Source of the DNA: Letharia columbiana
Taxonomy: Eukaryota > Ascomycota > Lecanoromycetes > Lecanorales > Parmeliaceae
NCBI RefSeq assembly: GCF_014066305.1
Contig: NW_023501049.1
Location: 395,001 to 459,000, forward strand
Direction: 5' to 3'
DNA: 64,000 nucleotides
Below the pieces are notes generated by a model. The model saw only the letters and a program-made list of their open reading frames with translations. It did not search any database and was not told where the DNA came from. The position numbers and the translations under genes are program-made. Below, piece by piece: positions 59,756-64,000 of the stretch (the first letter of the stretch is position 1; each line of letters starts with the position of its first letter).

Positions 59756-59933
59756 GCTGTCTGTCAAAAGACGAATATCTCTCAAGAGAAAGTGTAAATA
59801 GCTGGTGCAGCGGAAAGCTCCAGATTAGCGCGCTTTTCGCGGCTGTCGACGAACATCTCCCCGCTCAAGCTTCGACCAAATCCTGTTCTGTACGAAACTA
59901 CTGTACAATCCCACGATTCTGCCTACATCCATC
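59756..59933. promoter_or_regulatory. Shared divergent promoter of Nas2 and IF1
   Basis: The 178 bases between the two start codons must contain both promoters because the genes diverge. No TATA box or known binding site stands out. Confidence 0.5.
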
Positions 59934-60382
59934 ATGCTCCGCCAATCCATCATCCAAACCCTTAGACCAGGTTTCTGCAGCGCTGTATACCCAACCAGCC
60001 GAACCCTCGCCACCACCGCCAGCAGAATGGGCGAAGGAGACACTGGGGCAACTAGGTCTGGGGGTTCTGCTCAAGGGTAAGTTCTTAGCTCCGGAAGCGT
60101 TTTCGAGAATCACCCTTCGATGTCTTGCGTTAATGCTAATTCGTTCCAATAATAAAGGGACGCCTTCAGCAAACGCGAGCAAGCCGACGAGAACCTCTAC
60201 GTTCGTCGACAGGAGCAAGAGAAGCTTCAACAGTTGAAGAAGAAGATTGAGGACCACAAGAAGCATTTGGATGATCTGGATAAGCACGTGTATGTATCAT
60301 ATGTGAGGGGGATGAGGGATTCAGGAATACTAATCAGGTGCGCAGGACGGATCAGATGAATTCGGGTTCGGAGAAGAAATAG
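59934..60382 (+). CDS. INH1: Mitochondrial F1F0-ATPase inhibitor IF1
   Basis: Three exons, 59934-60076, 60158-60289 and 60346-60382, joined by in-phase introns (the second with a CTAAT branch site), give about 103 residues. The N-terminus (M-L-R-Q-S-I-I-Q-T-L-R, then S-R-T-L-A-T-T-A-S-R) is rich in Arg/Ser and lacks acid, fitting a mitochondrial presequence. After a Gly/Ser linker come G-D-A-F-S-K-R-E, Y-V-R-R-Q-E-Q-E-K-L and L-K-K-K-I-E-D-H-K-K-H-L-D-D-L, the inhibitory motif and coiled coil of IF1. IF1 blocks ATP hydrolysis by F1 when the matrix turns acidic. The exon 3 join was chosen because it gives a clean stop; reading through that intron would add a different tail of similar length. 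Confidence 0.88.
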
Positions 60383-60756
60383 GAGGGAGGTCTGGAAAGA
60401 GGGTACTTGTGAGGTTGACAGAGGCAGAGGAGAAATGTGTGAAGACTGGTAGCTACGTGTACCCGATGCAGGAGGTTCCCATTTCTGTGTGCCGAGCTGT
60501 TTATAAGCAGTAGCAAGGTGCTAGTGCAATGTACACCTCTCTGAAAGTGATTGAAACTGTGTTTGGTATCAAGTTCTATCGACCGCTCGAAAACAGCATC
60601 ACAAGATTAAACATCTCATCATAATCTTACACGGAGCCTCGACATAAGCAGATGCTAGACAATTGCGGGACATGCCTTAATTAAACCGTTTCCCGGTCCT
60701 TGATGCTTTTTGTTATCTGGACGATCAAATTTCAAATCCTTTCTTGCAAAACTCAA
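60383..60756. other. Intergenic between convergent IF1 and Nsp1
   Basis: 3' flanks of two convergent genes. No further gene seen. Confidence 0.6.
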
Positions 60757-62977
60757 TCATCTTCGCCCCATGTAGGATCGATAGAAGTCATCAGCGGCAT
60801 CACTGGTTGGACCACTTAATGGGCCGAAGCTTCGGCCCATCCTCTGCGCTTCTTGCACCTTCAACTGAAGGGCAGCGGCACCTTGATCAATCTGCTGCAA
60901 TTGGGTAAGATGGCTGTTGAGAACTCGGACGACTTGGGTGAGCTGCATTAAGACGCAAGGTTAGCTATCATTGATTGGAAGATGAAGGCAAAAAGAAACT
61001 TACAGGATCATCTGCTTTGCCTGTCTTGCTGAGAGTAGACGATGCATCGTTGATCTCTTCGATCATATCGGTCAAATCCTTGCCCATTTCGTCTAGTCGC
61101 TCGGATAGTTTAGAAGCGATTTGGTAGCTTCGGGACATTATCAGCACACCTTTTCCTACAAATTAAGGGTGTTGTACATACGTTCTCTCCCTCTCTTGAT
61201 CGGGCGCTGAGATAGTTTCACCTTGGCCACCTTGCTGGCTCGCTATCATCGAGTCCACTTCCTTCTCGTAATGATCAAGCCACGATTCCAGTGTTTCTTG
61301 ATCGCTCTCGACAGCACTCAACTGCCTCTCAACCTCGGTGGTTGCTCGCTCCGCTTCCAAAGTACTACCATACAACTTCTGAATTTTCTCACTGTTTTCC
61401 ACGAGCATACGATCCCACGTTGCTACTTTGTCGGCTTGCTTCTGGAATTCTTTTTGGTACTTTGATAGGTCAGAGGCCCATCTCGTGATAATATCATCCA
61501 TAGACTTGTTTTTAAGCCGTGATTGGGCAGGTGGTGGGGGACCGGCTACTGACGCCCCCAACTTCACATTCGCAGCTCCGGAACCTTCAGCTGTGGCAGT
61601 CGTAACGGGCTGCGTTGTTGCTTGCGAGATCTCAGATGGAGCGCCGGATTTCGCAAAATTATTGAATAAGCTTGAAGTAGGGGCGGACGCTGACGCTGAT
61701 GCGGCTGATGTGCTTGTGGCTTGAGAAGCGGTAACAGGGGCTTTGTCTTGCGGTTTCCCTATGTTGGGAAACAGACTACTAGAGGGAGCATTAGTAGAGA
61801 GTGCAGATGTGCCCGAGCTTTTTTGTGGACTGCTGAAGAACCCAAAGGCATTCGGTGCTGTTGGTGGTGATGATACAGGATTTGTTGCGGATGGTTGAGG
61901 TTGGTTAGCTCGGAGAAAGCTGAATTCGGGCTGGGAAGCACTCGTTGTTTGTGCAGAGGACGCGGTGGCGGAAGACTGTCCACCAAGGTTAGGGAACAGA
62001 CTCGAAGCCTTTGGTACTTCGGATTGGGAATGCTGCGACGTAGCGGGCTTAGTCGCTCCTGTGTCCTGGCTTTTGTTCATGTTGAAGAGATTTCCTCCAT
62101 CGGGTTGAGCCGATCTCTTATTGCCGAAGAGATTGGAAACACCAGCGCTTGTTGTAGATCCAAAGATACTGGGAGACTGCGCAGTAGATGTCGTCGCAGG
62201 AGCTTCTTTAGGCTTACTGGCTCCAAAATCGAACCCACTAAAGCCGCTGGACGGTGCTGCTGTCGAGCTAATGCCTGGGGCGGACGATTGACTGCCTAGG
62301 GTTGCAAAAGGATTGCTTGCATTCTGTGGAGGTTTACTGCCAAATAACGCGGATGCGCCGCCAGCACTGGTGCTTGGGGGTGGTCCGGCAGGAGTCGTAG
62401 AATTCCCAAAAAGATTTGTGGTGGGTTTGCTGGTTGGTGTGGTGGTATTTGTCTGATCTGCGGAAGATGTGTTCGAGCCTAGATTGCCAAAGGAGAATGC
62501 CCCGGTGCTGCCCGCGCCGCTAAACACACCAGGCGTTTGACTCGGTGCAGTCGCTGCTGTTTCTGAAGGTTTGCTCGGCGTAGAGAAGCCCGTGAATCCA
62601 GAAGAAAGCGCGGCGCTGCTTGAGGGTGCATTGTTCCGTTGTCCTGCCTGCCCAGTGCCAAAAAGTCCACCAGAAGTATTGTTGCCTTGCGCCTGGCTAA
62701 AGCTCCAACCAGATCCACCCGCAGGCTTGTTTGACTCTCCACCGAATAGGTTGCTGCCACCTCCTCCGCCACCAAAAAGAGAACTCCCTCCGGCCGTGGT
62801 TGTGTTGCCGAATGGATTTGCAGCCGACGATGCAGGAGGATTGACACTCGATCCGAACAGTCCACCGACTGGAGTCGAGGCAGTGGTATTTGCCTGGCCG
62901 AAGGAACTACCAGAGCTTCCACTCGTTGCAGGTTGACCGAAAGAGAACGATGTGGTAGATTTCGCTGGATCAGACAT
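60757..62977 (-). CDS. NSP1: Nucleoporin Nsp1 (FG repeats plus Nsp1 C-terminal domain)
   Basis: Exons 62977-61182, 61127-61004 and 60942-60757, with in-phase introns of 54 and 61 bases, encode about 701 residues. The start M-S-D-P-A-K-S-T-T-S-F-S-F-G was chosen over upstream Met codons in the same frame because FG repeats begin there. Residues ~10-490 are low complexity (Ser/Thr/Ala/Gly/Asn) with many F-G, G-L-F-G and S-L-F-P motifs that bind transport receptors and form the pore barrier. From about residue 500 comes the coiled-coil domain (D-I-I-x-R-W-x-S-D-L, V-A-T-W-D-R-M-L, V-E-R-Q-L, L-E-S-W-L-D-H-Y-E-K-E-V), which binds Nup57/Nup49 and Nup82. The last exon ends F-Y-R-S-Y-M-G-R-R. The upstream extension (63283-62978) is in frame but probably 5' untranslated. 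Confidence 0.93.
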
Positions 62978-64000
62978 GGTGTTTGATAGTGGAGGTGTCG
63001 CTCTGGGACTCAGCAATCTGTTAGCCGTGAATCTTCGAAGAGGCATCTTGGGTTTTTGGAGAGACGTCTGAGGTTGCAGGCGATTGTACTTACCGGGAGG
63101 AGAAAGAGGGATGCCGTGACAATTATGGTAGATTCTGGATGTTACGAGTGAACACTTCAAAGCGGGACGCGATATATTGAACGCGAATTGTGCCAAGCTA
63201 TACGAAATGTACCACGATCTCACCCCTATCGAGTCTAGGGTGACCGCCGCCTTATCAAGGATTGCGGTGCGAAAAGACCTCACTACACTAGTTAAATGAA
63301 ATGGCGATTCCTAAAACTCTCACATCCTATTTTCACGGTTGCAAAGCCAGACGTAGGGCACATTTGTGGCGGTAATATCACCATAGCAAGAGGTCAGGTG
63401 GTCTGAAAGTTTCGCATCACACTCATAGCAAGAACAGATTCGGCAGATTTTATGTATAGAGGTGCCATCAAAGCCCATATACAGAAGTTTAATGGGAAAG
63501 GCTGAGCCCCTTCAATGAAGCCTTTCATGCATGCCTTGACCAGGGACAATCTCCTTTCATTTCAGTCATACCTGGTAAAGACTTCCGCAAAGCCACCACC
63601 AATAACTCAACAGATGAAGCCTCCACCGCCGCCAACACTTCCCATCGTACAGCACCTCGACACATCGGACTGCACACCTTCAGGGCACATTTTGCTCCGT
63701 TCTCAGAGTCGGTTGGAGGTAATCCTCATACCACTCCCCCCAGCAAGAATTGAGTGCCCCATTAGGCTGGATTAGGCACGCTCCGCCAAGTTTGCATGAA
63801 CGACAACCATCGGGCAGCGCGGTTATCTATTGTGCAGAAGCCTTTCAACTGTGTACTTTCCCTTTCCCACGCCCGCAAGAGGAAACCCAGGTATCTTACG
63901 CAATCGCCGGCGAAGATGCTTGTCATTTGTTCCAAATAGATAAAGTATATACGATGCTGAAGAACCCTTGAGATGATGCAATTATCTGCATATGTCCCAG
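62978..64000. other. Upstream of Nsp1; right edge of window
   Basis: Contains the Nsp1 promoter and 5' leader. A plus-strand open frame 63515-63775 (proline-rich) and an overlapping one 63750-63971 show no recognised domain and may be chance. A gene starting to the right of the window could have its 5' end here, but nothing supports it. Confidence 0.4.

Noticed and set aside
61223..62936. Several plus-strand open frames opposite Nsp1
   Set aside because: They are the antisense of a low-complexity FG-repeat gene; biased codons keep opposite frames open.
62978..63283. N-terminal extension of Nsp1 from the upstream Met at 63283
   Set aside because: The extension lacks FG motifs and conservation-like features, and the typical Nsp1 start M-S-D is downstream; an intron or leader is more likely.
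63515..63971. Two overlapping plus-strand frames near the right edge
   Set aside because: Proline-rich or featureless, no introns or similarity; may be the leader of a gene outside the window but that cannot be shown.

Overview
The window is from a filamentous ascomycete (Pezizomycotina; a Dothideomycete-like fungus is plausible but unproven). Genes are interrupted by short introns of about 50-110 bases with GT...AG ends. Encoded proteins match fungal housekeeping families. A very large AT-rich block carries the signature of repeat-induced point mutation (RIP): CA and TG dinucleotides are almost missing, TA is everywhere, and CG survives.

Layout. (1) 1-4480: RIP-degraded AT-rich DNA with one short inverted-repeat element (2958-3594). 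(2) 4500-7870: a GC-richer island inside the AT block. It holds a short GC-rich tandem repeat, a diverged 136-base duplication, a G-quadruplex motif, a piggyBac-type transposase relic, a Fta2-like kinetochore-family gene (6483-7408, minus), and a GC-rich inverted-repeat element that overlaps the gene's 5' end. (3) 7870-47765: about 40 kb of RIP-mutated transposon graveyard. It contains a Ty3/Gypsy element with both LTRs (12840-19995) into whose 3' LTR a small TA-inserting element has jumped, a pair of ~690-base direct repeats, an unidentified long coding relic (about 24.3-29.4 kb), several tandem repeats, and a second chromodomain-bearing Ty3/Gypsy relic (about 41.9-47.2 kb). (4) 47765-64000: normal-composition gene-bearing DNA. 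In order it holds a hypothetical basic protein; a GC-rich element sitting exactly at the centre of a ~97-base-arm palindrome; a protein-kinase pseudogene; a fungal rhodopsin-domain (PTH11-like) membrane protein; an interrupted coiled-coil/tail-anchor ORF; a chromodomain-like small protein; a doubtful hypothetical ORF; then three conserved housekeeping genes: Nas2/p27 proteasome assembly chaperone (minus), mitochondrial ATPase inhibitor IF1 (plus, divergent from Nas2) and nucleoporin Nsp1 (minus).

The genes do not form a pathway. The window is best read as a heterochromatic, RIP-inactivated transposon block abutting euchromatin. The gene-like sequences nearest the block (Fta2-like gene, kinase pseudogene) carry transposon insertions or stop codons, while genes further away (Nas2, IF1, Nsp1) look intact. 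I found no convincing new multi-gene system. The most interesting items are the palindrome-centred element, the flipped core between its two copies, the element-supplied N-terminus of the Fta2-like gene, and the long coding relic whose stop codons, where I read it codon by codon, are only TAA or TAG.
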